A DNA stretch of 64,000 bases from an uncultured Prevotellaceae bacterium (GTDB lineage Bacteria; Bacteroidota; Bacteroidia; Bacteroidales; Muribaculaceae): assembly GCA_900319525.1 (NCBI GenBank), contig ONOU01000008.1, forward strand, positions 30,253 through 94,252. The letters are read 5' to 3'. Of this stretch, positions 1-9,074 are shown piece after piece; positions within the stretch are counted from its first letter, which is position 1; each line of letters starts with the position of its first letter. Below the pieces are notes generated by a model. That model was given only the letters and a program-made list of their open reading frames with translations, was not told the DNA's origin and did no database searches. Both the position numbers and the translations under genes were made by a program.

Positions 1-2
1 CG

Positions 3-1676
3 CCTAACCAGCCCCGCGAGCGTGACTATGCCTACGCTGGCTCGTTCTATGCCTTCTGCATCTGGGTCGGCATGGGCGTCGCCGGCTTGTGGAGCCTGGT
101 GATGTGGGCCATGAAGAAGAAAGGCAAAAAGGAGGCTAAGGAGGGCGAAGCAGCCCTGGCCAGCGGCAACCGCGGCGGTGTGGCCACCGCAGTAGCCGCC
201 GTGGCAGCCCTCATCGGCATCATCGTGCCGTTGCAGATGGTGAGCCAGACGTGGGACGACCACGACCGCAGCGGACGCACGGCAGCGCGCGACTTTGGCC
301 GCAACTACCTGTCGAGCGTGGCCCCCAACGGCGTGATCTTCTGTAACGGTGACAACGACACCTTCCCGCTGTGGTACCTGCAGGAGGTGGAGGGTTACCG
401 CACCGACGTGCGTGCCGTGAACCTGAGCTACCTGGCCACCGACTGGTACATCAGCCAGATGCAGCGTGCCGCCTATGAGTCGGCCCCGCTGCCCATGCAG
501 GCCGGCAAGGACACCTACGCCTATGACGACCGCCAGTTCAACTACTTCATGCAACCCGACGAAACGCCCACCGAGGCGCTCAAGTCGATTGCCGCGGTCT
601 ATAGTCCCGACAGCAAGAACAACCCCTACGGCATCAACGAGATACGCTATCCCAAGGTTTATATGCCCGTGAACGCCGACCAGGCCATCAAGGCCGGCGT
701 GGTGCGTGAGGAGTACCGCGACCAGATCCAGGAGTCGATCAACCTGGACCTGCAGCGCATGGGCTCGGGCTTGACGTCCAGCCAGATGATGTCGCTGGAC
801 ATCATCGCCAGCAGCATCGCTCAGGGCTGGAACCGCCCGTGCTACTTTGCCATGACCGTTCCCAGCAGCTATTATCTGGGACTGGATCCCTACCTGCGCT
901 TGACCGGTCTGGCCTATCAGGTGAGCCCGCTCATCAACGCCAACGGCGATGCCGGTGTCTCGACCGACGTGATGTATGACAACGTGGTGAACAAGTTCCG
1001 CTGGGGCGGCCTCGACACGGCCAAGCCCGGCCACCTGTATCTCGACGAGACCGTGAGCCGCATGGTAACCACGATGCGCAGCGCCCTGCTTGACCTGGCC
1101 ACCAGCCTGGTCAACGAGGGAACCCTCGCCCGCGAGGGCCAGCATCCCATCCCCGCAGGAATGACTGCCGAGCAATATTCGGCCGACCGCTACAAGAAGG
1201 CGCGCACCATCCTGGACCTGATGCTAGAGAAACTGCCCACGAGCATCTGCCCGTTTGCCGTACAGATGGGTGAGCAGGTATCCAACGTCTATTACACCCT
1301 GGGCAAAGCCAGCGGTGACAACACCTGCATCGAGAAGTCCAACAAGATTCTGGAAGACGAGATCATGCACTGGGGCAGCTACATGCGCTTCTACCAGTCG
1401 CTCGACGCCGACCAATACTCCCGCCTGACGGCCAGCGACAAGTTCATCGACCAGCAGTACATGATCTTCATGCTGCACGACTACTTCCGCCAGTGTGGCG
1501 AGAAGAAATATACTGCCATGATGGAGAAGCTCAGCCGTGCCGGCGTGAATGTCGAGCGCCTGCAAGCCTACCAGAAGGCCTATGAGCAGGCATTGCTCCA
1601 GCAACAGCAGCAACAAGAGCAGCCCGAGCCGGAGCAGGAGTCGTCGATCAGCCTGGACGAGGCCCTGGGCAACTGA
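3..1676 (+). CDS. DUF2723 family membrane protein, C-terminal part (5' end outside window)
   Basis: The reading frame is open from the first bases of the window, so the gene starts upstream; 557 residues are present. The first visible residues PNQPRERDYAYAGSFYAFC are a conserved segment of Bacteroidetes DUF2723 proteins, which are about 1000 residues with an N-terminal multi-membrane part related to protein O-mannosyltransferases. What is seen is one last membrane segment around window residues 15-35, a Lys/Glu-rich linker, a second hydrophobic stretch (about 55-75), then a long soluble domain. The tail is Gln/Glu-rich (QQQQQQEQPEPEQE). The family is thought to act in envelope glycan or lipoprotein biology, but its biochemical role is not settled. 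A polysaccharide deacetylase gene follows after 28 bases, probably in the same transcript. Confidence 0.85.
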   Translation, partial: PNQPRERDYAYAGSFYAFCIWVGMGVAGLWSLVMWAMKKKGKKEAKEGEAALASGNRGGVATAVAAVAALIGIIVPLQMVSQTWDDHDRSGRTAARDFGRNYLSSVAPNGVIFCNGDNDTFPLWYLQEVEGYRTDVRAVNLSYLATDWYISQMQRAAYESAPLPMQAGKDTYAYDDRQFNYFMQPDETPTEALKSIAAVYSPDSKNNPYGINEIRYPKVYMPVNADQAIKAGVVREEYRDQIQESINLDLQRMGSGLTSSQMMSLDIIASSIAQGWNRPCYFAMTVPSSYYLGLDPYLRLTGLAYQVSPLINANGDAGVSTDVMYDNVVNKFRWGGLDTAKPGHLYLDETVSRMVTTMRSALLDLATSLVNEGTLAREGQHPIPAGMTAEQYSADRYKKARTILDLMLEKLPTSICPFAVQMGEQVSNVYYTLGKASGDNTCIEKSNKILEDEIMHWGSYMRFYQSLDADQYSRLTASDKFIDQQYMIFMLHDYFRQCGEKKYTAMMEKLSRAGVNVERLQAYQKAYEQALLQQQQQQEQPEPEQESSISLDEALGN

Positions 1677-1704
1677 TGTTCAACCCACACAACCCGCACT
1701 TGCC

Positions 1705-2322
1705 GTGTTAGTTGAACGTCCGCCGCTCATCTATCGAATGATATTTCCCGAGACCGTGTGGCGCATCCACAAGCGCGACCACACGGTCTATTTGACCTTT
1801 GACGACGGGCCCATCCCCGAGGTCACGCCGTGGGTGCTCGACACGCTCGACCGCTATGGCGTGAAAGCCACCTTCTTTATGGTGGGCGAGAATGTGGAGC
1901 GGCATCCCGAGCTGCTCGAGGAGGTGCGCCGCCGTGGCCACAGCGTGGGCAACCACACGATGAGCCACCTGCAAGGCGCCCACGTGGGCACCAAGCACTA
2001 CCTACACAATGTATTCAGGGCCAATGAGTTGATTGGCTCTACGTTATTCCGCCCACCGCATGGATTGCTGCGCTGGGGACAGAGCAAGGTACTGCGCTCG
2101 CGGTTTGCCATCATCATGTATGACCTGGTCACGCGTGACTACAGCCGCAAGCTCACGGGCGAGCAGGTGCTGAACAATGTCAAGCGCTATGCCCGCAACG
2201 GCTCGATCATCGTCTTTCACGACTCGTTGAAGGCCGAGAAGAACATGAAATATGCCCTGCCGCGAGCCATCGAGTGGCTGCAGAGCAAGGGCTATAAATT
2301 CGATGCCATCCCCGAACTGTGA
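1705..2322 (+). CDS. polysaccharide deacetylase family protein (NodB domain)
   Basis: Small 205-residue carbohydrate esterase 4 (NodB-fold) protein. Motif 1 is TFDDGP (Asp-Asp), motif 2 is HSVGNHTMSH (the HxxxH metal ligands), motif 3 is RPPHG, and a late HDS (IVFHDS) fits motif 5. The family removes acetyl groups from N-acetylated sugars such as peptidoglycan or surface glycans, using a divalent metal. I prefer the GTG at 1705, which gives VLVERPPLIYRMIFP, because relatives begin with a similar (M)LxExPP...YRxxFP sequence; the ATG at 1738 is the alternative. No signal peptide is visible, as in short Bacteroidetes relatives. The 3' end overlaps the queG start by 20 bases. Confidence 0.85.
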   Translation: MLVERPPLIYRMIFPETVWRIHKRDHTVYLTFDDGPIPEVTPWVLDTLDRYGVKATFFMVGENVERHPELLEEVRRRGHSVGNHTMSHLQGAHVGTKHYLHNVFRANELIGSTLFRPPHGLLRWGQSKVLRSRFAIIMYDLVTRDYSRKLTGEQVLNNVKRYARNGSIIVFHDSLKAEKNMKYALPRAIEWLQSKGYKFDAIPEL

Positions 2323-3247
2323 CATACCGTCGATAATCAAATCCCAGGCTGCGAGTCTGGGATTTGACGCATGTGGCTTTGCTGCCGCCACCCCCGTCGA
2401 TGACGAGGCAGTGGCACGTTACGACCGCTGGGTAGAGCAGGGCCATCACGGCTGCATGCTGTGGGCTGCGGGGCATCGTGACCTGCGCCGCGACCCGTCG
2501 ATGCTGCTCGAGGGGGCCCAGACGGTCATCTCGCTGGCGATGAACTATTATCCGTCCCGTTTCCAGCCCTCAAGCGCATTGCGTGTCGCCTATTACGCCT
2601 ACGGCCGCGACTACCATGAGGTCTTGCGGGAGCGATTGACCCAAATGGCCCGTTTCATCGAGGAATTGACCCATTGCACGACCCGCCCGTGCGTCGATTC
2701 GGCACCCATTCGCGAGCGCTACTGGGCCCAGCAGGCAGGCATCGGATTCGTGGGTCACAACAACTGCCTGATCCTGCCCGGCAAGGGGTCCTTCTACTTC
2801 CTGGGCGAGATTGTCACGACGGCCCAACTGCCGCCCGACGAGCCCTGCACGATGACCTGCGGCGACTGCGGCAAGTGTGTTGAGGCGTGTCCGTCGGGGG
2901 CCTTGGATTCCCAGGGCGCGGTCGATGCCTCGCGCTGCCTGTCGTGCCTGCTCATCGAGAACCACGACGAGCAATTGCCCGACTGGGTGGGTAACGTCAT
3001 CGGCAACAGGGTTGTGGGCTGTGACGAGTGCCAGCTGTGTTGTCCCCACAATGCCCATGCCGTGGCGACCACGATCGAGGACTTTGCCCCGACCCTGGCG
3101 GTGATGACGCTCACACGCGAGCGCATCGAGGCGATGACATCGGGCGAATTCAAGCGCACCTTTGCCCACAGCGCCATTTCCCGCCTGCGTTACAAGACCC
3201 TGCGCCGCAACGCAGAGCTTGTGCAGCAGGGCGATGATTGCCAATAA
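2303..3247 (+). CDS. queG: epoxyqueuosine reductase QueG
   Basis: QueG reduces epoxyqueuosine to queuosine in the wobble position of tRNAs with GUN anticodons, using cobalamin and two [4Fe-4S] clusters in the cytoplasm. The protein has 314 residues, slightly short for the family. Visible are the ferredoxin-like cluster motif CTMTCGDCGKCVEACPSGAL, a Cys pair in CLSCLL, and the second cluster motif CDECQLCCPHN. RERYWAQQAGIGFVGHNN matches the conserved region before the clusters. The start ATG at 2303 lies inside the end of the deacetylase gene; there is no later plausible start before the conserved N-terminus, so translational coupling is likely. Confidence 0.95.
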   Translation: MPSPNCDIPSIIKSQAASLGFDACGFAAATPVDDEAVARYDRWVEQGHHGCMLWAAGHRDLRRDPSMLLEGAQTVISLAMNYYPSRFQPSSALRVAYYAYGRDYHEVLRERLTQMARFIEELTHCTTRPCVDSAPIRERYWAQQAGIGFVGHNNCLILPGKGSFYFLGEIVTTAQLPPDEPCTMTCGDCGKCVEACPSGALDSQGAVDASRCLSCLLIENHDEQLPDWVGNVIGNRVVGCDECQLCCPHNAHAVATTIEDFAPTLAVMTLTRERIEAMTSGEFKRTFAHSAISRLRYKTLRRNAELVQQGDDCQ

Positions 3248-3282
3248 TTGATGAGGTGTGCCAGTTTCTTGAAAATTTGTTG

Positions 3283-3290
3283 TATTTTTG
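3283..3290 (+). promoter_or_regulatory. -7 element for the cstA-like gene
   Basis: TATTTTTG fits the Bacteroidetes -7 consensus TAnnTTTG, 34 bases before the ATG at 3325. I could not find a good TTTG -33 element at the usual 19-20 base distance, so only the -7 part is supported. Confidence 0.45.
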
Positions 3291-3324
3291 TGCGACAATA
3301 AAAAAATAGAATTATTCATTCATT

Positions 3325-4863
3325 ATGATAAGTTTTATGATTAGCCTAGTGGCCCTGGTGTTGGGCTACCTGGTTTACGGCGCGGTAGTGGAGCGCGTGA
3401 TGCGCCCCGACGACCGCGAGACACCGGCCGTGCGGATGGCCGACGGCGTGGATTATGTGGTATTGCCCACCTGGAAGGTGTTCATGATCCAGTTCCTGAA
3501 CATTGCGGGTACGGGACCCATCTTTGGTGCCATCATGGGCATGTGGTTCGGCCCTGCCAGCTACTTGTGGATTGTGCTGGGCTGCATCTTTGCCGGCGCG
3601 GTGCACGACTTCATGAGCGGCATGCTCTCGCTGCGCAACGACGGCGCCAACCTGCCGACGCTCATCGGCAAGTACCTGGGCGGCGGCACACGCAACGTGA
3701 TGCTGGTGTTCACCGTGCTGCTGCTGTTGATGGTGGGTGCCGTGTTTGTATATAGCCCTGCGCTGATTTTAGCGGGCATGTGGGGTAATCCCTTGATGTG
3801 GATCATCATCATCTTTGCCTACTATGTGATCGCCACGCTGCTGCCCATCGACAAGATCATCGGCCGTATCTATCCGTTGTTTGCCGTCGCCCTGCTGGTG
3901 ATGGCGGCCGGACTGCTGGTGGGCTTGTTGATCAAGATGCCGCACCTGCCCGAGCTGTGGAACATGGGCGACATGTCGCAGTGGACTGCTAACCAGGTCA
4001 TTGACGGCAAGGACACGCTGGGCGTTGCCGCCTTCTTGAACAAGAATCCCATCTTCCCCTGCATGTTCATCACCATCGCTTGTGGTGCCATCAGCGGTTT
4101 CCATGCCACGCAGAGCCCCCTGATGGCGCGCTGCCTCAAGAGCGAGCGCCTGGCCCGCCCGGTGTTCTACGGCGCGATGATTACCGAGGGCATCGTGGCG
4201 CTCATCTGGGCGACCGTCTCGTCCTATTTCTTCTATTATGGCGGCTGGAAAGAGGTTGTCGATCCCGAGGCAGTCAACGACTTCATGGCACAGGTGCAAC
4301 TGTCCGACGGCAAGACCCTGACCCAGTACTTCACTGCCCCACAGGTGGTTAACCTGGTGTGCAGCAGCTGGCTGGGACTCGTGGGCGGCACACTGGCCGT
4401 GCTGGGTGTGGTGGCTGCCCCCATCACGAGCGGTGATACAGCCTTTCGCAGTGCGCGACTCATCATTGCCGAGGCGCTGCACTTTGAGCAAAAGAGCATG
4501 ACGCGACGCCTGACGATCAGCGTTCCCCTGTTTGCGGCCTCACTGCTGCTGCTCATCTGGCAAATGGAGAACCCCGACGGCTTTAACGTGCTGTGGCAAT
4601 ACTTCGGCTGGTTCAACCAGGCGCTGTCGGTATTCACCTTGTGGATGATTACCGTGTATCTGGCCCACAACCGCAAGCCTTACATCATCACGTTGATTCC
4701 CGCACTCTTGATGACAACAGTGTGCGTTACCTTCCTGGTGGTATCACCACAGGCATTCGGTCTCAAGGAACTCTTGCCCTGGGCCGTCATCGCCGTCATC
4801 GCTATAGCCGTCGTATGGTTTGCCCTGTGGCTCCATAAGGACCGCACCACCAGCAAGCTGTAA
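3325..4863 (+). CDS. carbon starvation protein A (CstA) family transporter
   Basis: Polytopic membrane protein of 512 residues with about a dozen hydrophobic segments. It resembles the CstA/BtsT peptide and pyruvate transporters of Gammaproteobacteria. Family marks are the N-terminal segments MIQFLNIAGTGPIFGAIMG and CIFAGAVHDFMSGMLSLRN, and FHATQSPLMARCLKSE with its following helix. Bacteroidetes homologues are usually shorter than E. coli CstA (about 700), so the length fits. The substrate cannot be read from sequence; peptides or pyruvate are the known ones for relatives. It appears monocistronic, with its own -7 element upstream and a strong terminator right after the stop. Confidence 0.9.
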   Translation: MISFMISLVALVLGYLVYGAVVERVMRPDDRETPAVRMADGVDYVVLPTWKVFMIQFLNIAGTGPIFGAIMGMWFGPASYLWIVLGCIFAGAVHDFMSGMLSLRNDGANLPTLIGKYLGGGTRNVMLVFTVLLLLMVGAVFVYSPALILAGMWGNPLMWIIIIFAYYVIATLLPIDKIIGRIYPLFAVALLVMAAGLLVGLLIKMPHLPELWNMGDMSQWTANQVIDGKDTLGVAAFLNKNPIFPCMFITIACGAISGFHATQSPLMARCLKSERLARPVFYGAMITEGIVALIWATVSSYFFYYGGWKEVVDPEAVNDFMAQVQLSDGKTLTQYFTAPQVVNLVCSSWLGLVGGTLAVLGVVAAPITSGDTAFRSARLIIAEALHFEQKSMTRRLTISVPLFAASLLLLIWQMENPDGFNVLWQYFGWFNQALSVFTLWMITVYLAHNRKPYIITLIPALLMTTVCVTFLVVSPQAFGLKELLPWAVIAVIAIAVVWFALWLHKDRTTSKL

Positions 4864-4895
4864 CAACCAATCAACCGTGAAACAAATTAGCATCA

Positions 4896-4925
4896 AGCCA
4901 TCAGGGACAAAACTCCCTGATGGCT
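4896..4925 (+). terminator. rho-independent terminator after the cstA-like gene
   Basis: A perfect 12-bp stem (AGCCATCAGGGA, 4896-4907, with its complement 4914-4925), a 6-base loop and a run of five T at 4925-4929. The T run also holds the -33 element of the rpoN promoter. Confidence 0.9.
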
Positions 4926-4926
4926 T

Positions 4927-4958
4927 TTTGGGTAATTGAAAACTTTATACTACCTTTG
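4927..4958 (+). promoter_or_regulatory. rpoN promoter, Bacteroidetes type
   Basis: TTTG at 4927-4930, a 20-base gap, then TACCTTTG at 4951-4958: a full match to the Bacteroidetes -33/-7 consensus. The -33 element sits in the terminator T run of the gene before. The ATG is 31 bases after the -7 box. Confidence 0.75.
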
Positions 4959-4989
4959 TAGGTTACAACGATAAAACCTCAAGACGACG

Positions 4990-6462
4990 ATGGCAAAACA
5001 GGCACTTACACAGGAACAGAAACAGACACAGCGGCTGGCGCTGGAGCAACAGCGCATGCTCGGCCTCGTGCTGGAGAAAAATGATGCCGAGATGGCCGAG
5101 TTTATTGACAACAAGGTCAACGAGATCCAGGCGCTGGAAAAGAAGTCTGACGATGACAACGAGTATGGCAACGACGACAGCAACGGCAAGGACCGTCAAG
5201 ACGCCAACCACGAGGAAAGTGACACCACACCCAGCGGAGAGGTGAACAGCGACGGTGACGACGACACGGCGGCATGGTACCGCTACTTTGCCAACAACCG
5301 TAGCCGCGACGACGAGTATTACGCTCCCATCGCTGTGAGCGAGAAGACCCTGCAAGAATACCTGGCCGACCAGCTGGGAGAAATGGAACTGGACGAGACC
5401 CAGCAGATCATTGCCCATGCCATCGTGGGCAACCTGGAGGATGACGGCTACCTGCGCCGCTCGGTCAGCGAGATTGCCGACGACGTGACCTTCAACGACG
5501 GCTATGTCGTGGACGCGCCCCAAGTCGAGCAGGTGCTCAATCTCATCCAGACCCTGGATCCCCCAGGCATTGCCGCCCGCGACTTGAAGGAGTGCATCCT
5601 GCTGCAGTTGCGCCGCAAGGACCCCAGCGAGGACACCGAGCTGGCCATCACGATGGTGGACCGGCACTTTGACGACTTTGCCGCCATGCGGTTCGACACA
5701 CTGGCCCGCAAAATGGGCGTGGACAGCGAGCGCCTGGAGCATGTGTTCAAGCACCAGATCAGGCGAGGCCTGAACCCGCACCCTGGCAGCTCATTCGGCT
5801 CACGTGCCGATACCAGCCAGCAGGTGACGCCCGACTTTGACGTCGAGCTGGAGGAGGAAACAGGCCGACTGACGGTAACCCTGCGCAACAACATTCCCGC
5901 GTTGCAGATCAGCGAGAGCTATGTCTTGATGAATGACCGCTACAAGAGCGCGGCTCCCCTGAGCGTGAAGGAGAATAAGGAGAAGAAACAGATTCAGGAC
6001 GCCTATCAGCGCGCGAGCATGTTTATTGAGGTGCTCAAGCAGCGCCAGGAGACGCTGTTCAACACCATGAGCGCCATCGTCAAGTGCCAGCGCGACTATT
6101 TCCTGCACGGCGACGAGCGCGACCTCAAGCCACTGGGGCAACAGCAGATTGCCGACATGATCGGCAAGGATGTGTCGGTCGTCTCGCGGGCCGTGAGCAA
6201 CAAATACGTGCAACTACCCTGGGGCGTGAAGAGCCTCAAGTCATTCTTCAGCGAGGACATCAACGGCTCGTCGCGCCACGAGGTGTATGACGACCTCAAG
6301 AAGCTCGTCGACAGCGAGGACAAGAAACGCCCCCTGAGCGACGATGCCCTGTGTGAGAAGCTCAAGGCCATGGGATACAAGCTCGAGCGGCGCACGGTGG
6401 CCAAGTATCGCGATGCGCTCAAGATACCCAGCAGCACCATCCGCCGCAAGATGGCCCGATAG
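4990..6462 (+). CDS. rpoN: RNA polymerase sigma-54 factor RpoN
   Basis: Sigma-54 directs RNA polymerase to -24/-12 promoters and needs an AAA+ activator to open DNA. The protein has 490 residues. Region I is Gln/Leu-rich (about residues 1-45). An acidic linker follows (about 50-95). The core-binding domain includes LDPPGIAARDLKECILLQL (about 190-210). The C-terminus carries the helix-turn-helix DMIGKDVSVVSRAVSNKYVQ and the RpoN box RRTVAKYRDALKIPSS. Region I is less typical than the rest, with several Gln-Lys repeats. No sigma-54 activator gene is visible in the window, so the regulon cannot be inferred here. Confidence 0.95.
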   Translation: MAKQALTQEQKQTQRLALEQQRMLGLVLEKNDAEMAEFIDNKVNEIQALEKKSDDDNEYGNDDSNGKDRQDANHEESDTTPSGEVNSDGDDDTAAWYRYFANNRSRDDEYYAPIAVSEKTLQEYLADQLGEMELDETQQIIAHAIVGNLEDDGYLRRSVSEIADDVTFNDGYVVDAPQVEQVLNLIQTLDPPGIAARDLKECILLQLRRKDPSEDTELAITMVDRHFDDFAAMRFDTLARKMGVDSERLEHVFKHQIRRGLNPHPGSSFGSRADTSQQVTPDFDVELEEETGRLTVTLRNNIPALQISESYVLMNDRYKSAAPLSVKENKEKKQIQDAYQRASMFIEVLKQRQETLFNTMSAIVKCQRDYFLHGDERDLKPLGQQQIADMIGKDVSVVSRAVSNKYVQLPWGVKSLKSFFSEDINGSSRHEVYDDLKKLVDSEDKKRPLSDDALCEKLKAMGYKLERRTVAKYRDALKIPSSTIRRKMAR

Positions 6463-6499
6463 GCACTACAGTAAACAACCAGAAACCCAAACACTATAA

Positions 6500-7141
6500 A
6501 TGAACCGATACTCCGTCAATAAGTTTATTGCAGGACTAGCGCGTTTCCTGTCCACGGCATTGACCCCCCTGCTGATGCCCACCTATGGCGTTTTTCTCGT
6601 CTTATGGGTGTCGGTATTGTGCCTACTGCCTTACGGCAGCCGAGTGGCAGTGCTGCTCGTGTGCATGGGCATCACGTGCATCGTTCCGCTGATTTTCCTG
6701 AGTGTTCTGCGCCACTTTAATCTGGTCAAGGACTTGCATGTCGAGATCCGCCAGCAACGACTCATCCCTTATCTATTTACCACCTTCTGCTATGCCGTGG
6801 CGGCCTATTACCTGTACTACGGCTGCCATGCTCCCCAGTGGTTCGCCATGTTTATGGTCGGCTCAGCCATCACCGTGCTGGTGATGGCGATCATCAACCT
6901 GTGGTGGAAAATCAGTGCCCACATGGCGGGAATCGGCGGCGTTGTGGCCTTGATTTACCAGATTCATGTACAAGGCCTTAGCGCATTTGACCTGCTATGG
7001 CTGCTGTGCCTGAGCATCATCGTGGCAGGTATGCTGGGATCGGCAAGGCTGGTGCTCAAGCGGCATGGCCTGTGGCAAGTGCTGGCGGGAGCTGCGGTGG
7101 GGTTCCTGTGTGTGTCGCTAACCATGCGTTTCCTCGGTTGA
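6500..7141 (+). CDS. integral membrane protein, degenerate PAP2-like
   Basis: A 213-residue protein that is nearly all membrane segments (about six). The centre WWKISAHMAGIGG and the C-terminal SARLVLKRHGLWQVLAGAAVG recall the second and third motifs of PAP2-type phosphatases (PSGH and SRxxxxxHxxxD), but the catalytic Ser-Gly-His and the final Asp are not conserved, and the first motif is poor (QQRLIP). Bacteroidetes proteins like this are often labelled PAP2-family. It may have lost phosphatase activity or use a changed site. It follows rpoN after 37 bases and precedes ispG, which suits a role near undecaprenyl or isoprenoid lipids, but that is inference. Confidence 0.6.
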   Translation: MNRYSVNKFIAGLARFLSTALTPLLMPTYGVFLVLWVSVLCLLPYGSRVAVLLVCMGITCIVPLIFLSVLRHFNLVKDLHVEIRQQRLIPYLFTTFCYAVAAYYLYYGCHAPQWFAMFMVGSAITVLVMAIINLWWKISAHMAGIGGVVALIYQIHVQGLSAFDLLWLLCLSIIVAGMLGSARLVLKRHGLWQVLAGAAVGFLCVSLTMRFLG

Positions 7142-7224
7142 ATAAGGCAGCCAAGCGGCCGACGTGCGCCGTGCTTATCGTCACGGTCTTTAAAAACTAA
7201 GCCATTTAAAACTAAATAGATATA

Positions 7225-9048
7225 ATGAACTTCAACTATAACCGCCGCCACACAGTCAGCGTCAACGTGGGCGGCATCGCAATGGGCAGCGAGTGGCCCA
7301 TCAGAGTACAGTCGATGACCAACACGTCCACCGACGATGTCGAGTCCAGCGCGGCCCAGTGCCAACGCATAGCCTATGCCGGGGCCGATTATGTCCGCCT
7401 CACGGCACAAGGCGTCAAGCAGGCCAACAGCATCGGCGAGATTTCGCAGGTGCTGCGTGCCCAGGGCTGCGACGTCCCACTCATCGCCGACATCCACTTC
7501 AATCCCCAGGCTGCCCTGGCGGCAGCTGCGGTGTGTGAGGGTGTGCGCATCAATCCGGGCAACTTTGTCGATCCGGCACGCACCTTCAAGCAGCTGGAAT
7601 ACACCCAGGAGGAATATGAGGCCGAGCTGGCGCGCATCCATGAAGCGCTCCTGCCGTTTATCGCCGTGTGCCGTGAGCACCACACCGCCGTGCGCCTGGG
7701 TGTGAACCACGGCTCGCTGAGCGACCGCATCATGAGCCGATATGGCAACACCGCCGCCGGCATGGTCGAGAGCGTGATGGAATTCCTGCGCGTATTTGTC
7801 GAGGAGGATTTCCTAGACGTGGTGATCTCGATGAAGGCGTCTAACGTTGTCGTTATGGTCGAGGCCGTGCGGCGACTGGTGGACGCCATGGACCGCGAGG
7901 ACATGCACTTCCCGCTCCACCTGGGCGTGACCGAGGCGGGATTTGGCGAGGATGGGCGCGTCAAGAGCGCTGTGGGCATCGGTGCCCTGCTGGCCCAAGG
8001 CCTGGGCGACACCATCCGTGTCTCGCTCAGCGAGGAGCCTGAGCTCGAGGTGCCCGTGGCCCGCAAACTCGTGGACTATATCTCGCAACGGCAGGGTCAT
8101 CCCGATATCGCCGGGGAATACTGCCCTGGATATGACCCCTTGTGTCCCGAGCGACGGGTGACCACCGCTGTCGATAACCGCATCGGCGGCAGTTGCCAGC
8201 CTGTGGTCATTGCCAGCTACAGGCCCGATGAACTCAAGGACGTGGCCTTGCAGCCCGACCTGTACTACAGCGCCAACGGACACATCGACGGCATGCACCG
8301 CTTCCTGGTGCCGCTCGATGCCTGGCATGGCGAGCGCAATGCCTACCCACTGCTCACCCTGGGAGAATGGGACCGCTGCCCCGACACGGCAAGCATGCGA
8401 TTCCTGCAACTGCCGGCCTCCACACCGGCCAACCGCTTGGAGTTCCTTCGTGGTCGTGAGGACACGGTGCTGGTGATCACGCCCGTGGGCATGAACATCC
8501 CCGGCGAGCAGCAGGCACTCATCCATGCACTCGAGGCTGCCGGCATCAACTGCCCCGTGATTCTGCGCAACAACTATTCCGACAGCTCCAACGAGTGGTT
8601 ACAGGTCAAGGCCGGTGCCGACATGGGAGCGGTATTGCTCAACGGCCGTGCCGACGGCATCTGGCTCGAGGCGCCCAACTGCCATAACTGTGCCGACGTC
8701 GTGCGCTATGCCTTCGCCATCCTGCAGGCAGCACGCCAGCGCATCACCAAGACGGAGTTCATCTCTTGTCCCGGCTGCGGCAGGACGATGTTTGACCTGC
8801 AGACGACGGTACAACGCGTCCAGCAGGCGACAGCCCACCTCACCCACCTCAAAATCGGCGTCATGGGCTGCATCGTCAACGGCCCTGGCGAAATGGCCGA
8901 TGCCGACTATGGCTACGTGGGCGCGGCAGCTGGCCGCATCAGCCTGTACAAGGGCAAGCAGTGCATCGAGATGAATATCCCCGAGGAGGAGGCCATCGAC
9001 CGCCTCGTTGACCTCATCAAGCAGCACGGCGACTGGCGTGAGCCTTGA
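7225..9048 (+). CDS. ispG: 4-hydroxy-3-methylbut-2-enyl diphosphate synthase IspG, long form
   Basis: IspG (GcpE) makes HMBPP from the cyclic diphosphate MEcPP in the non-mevalonate isoprenoid pathway, using a [4Fe-4S] cluster and reduced ferredoxin or flavodoxin. At 607 residues it is the long, three-domain form of plants and Bacteroidetes, not the ~370-residue E. coli form. The TIM-barrel half (about 1-280) begins NYNRRHTVSVNVGGIAMGS and holds RLTAQGVKQA and LIADIHFNPQ. An inserted domain spans about 290-500. The cluster half has CPGCGRTMFDLQ and GCIVNGPGEMADADYG, giving the Cys ligands and the catalytic Glu. The start at 7225 matches the family N-terminus. Confidence 0.96.
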   Translation: MNFNYNRRHTVSVNVGGIAMGSEWPIRVQSMTNTSTDDVESSAAQCQRIAYAGADYVRLTAQGVKQANSIGEISQVLRAQGCDVPLIADIHFNPQAALAAAAVCEGVRINPGNFVDPARTFKQLEYTQEEYEAELARIHEALLPFIAVCREHHTAVRLGVNHGSLSDRIMSRYGNTAAGMVESVMEFLRVFVEEDFLDVVISMKASNVVVMVEAVRRLVDAMDREDMHFPLHLGVTEAGFGEDGRVKSAVGIGALLAQGLGDTIRVSLSEEPELEVPVARKLVDYISQRQGHPDIAGEYCPGYDPLCPERRVTTAVDNRIGGSCQPVVIASYRPDELKDVALQPDLYYSANGHIDGMHRFLVPLDAWHGERNAYPLLTLGEWDRCPDTASMRFLQLPASTPANRLEFLRGREDTVLVITPVGMNIPGEQQALIHALEAAGINCPVILRNNYSDSSNEWLQVKAGADMGAVLLNGRADGIWLEAPNCHNCADVVRYAFAILQAARQRITKTEFISCPGCGRTMFDLQTTVQRVQQATAHLTHLKIGVMGCIVNGPGEMADADYGYVGAAAGRISLYKGKQCIEMNIPEEEAIDRLVDLIKQHGDWREP

Positions 9049-9074
9049 TGGAGTGAAACGGCAACAATAGCAAA

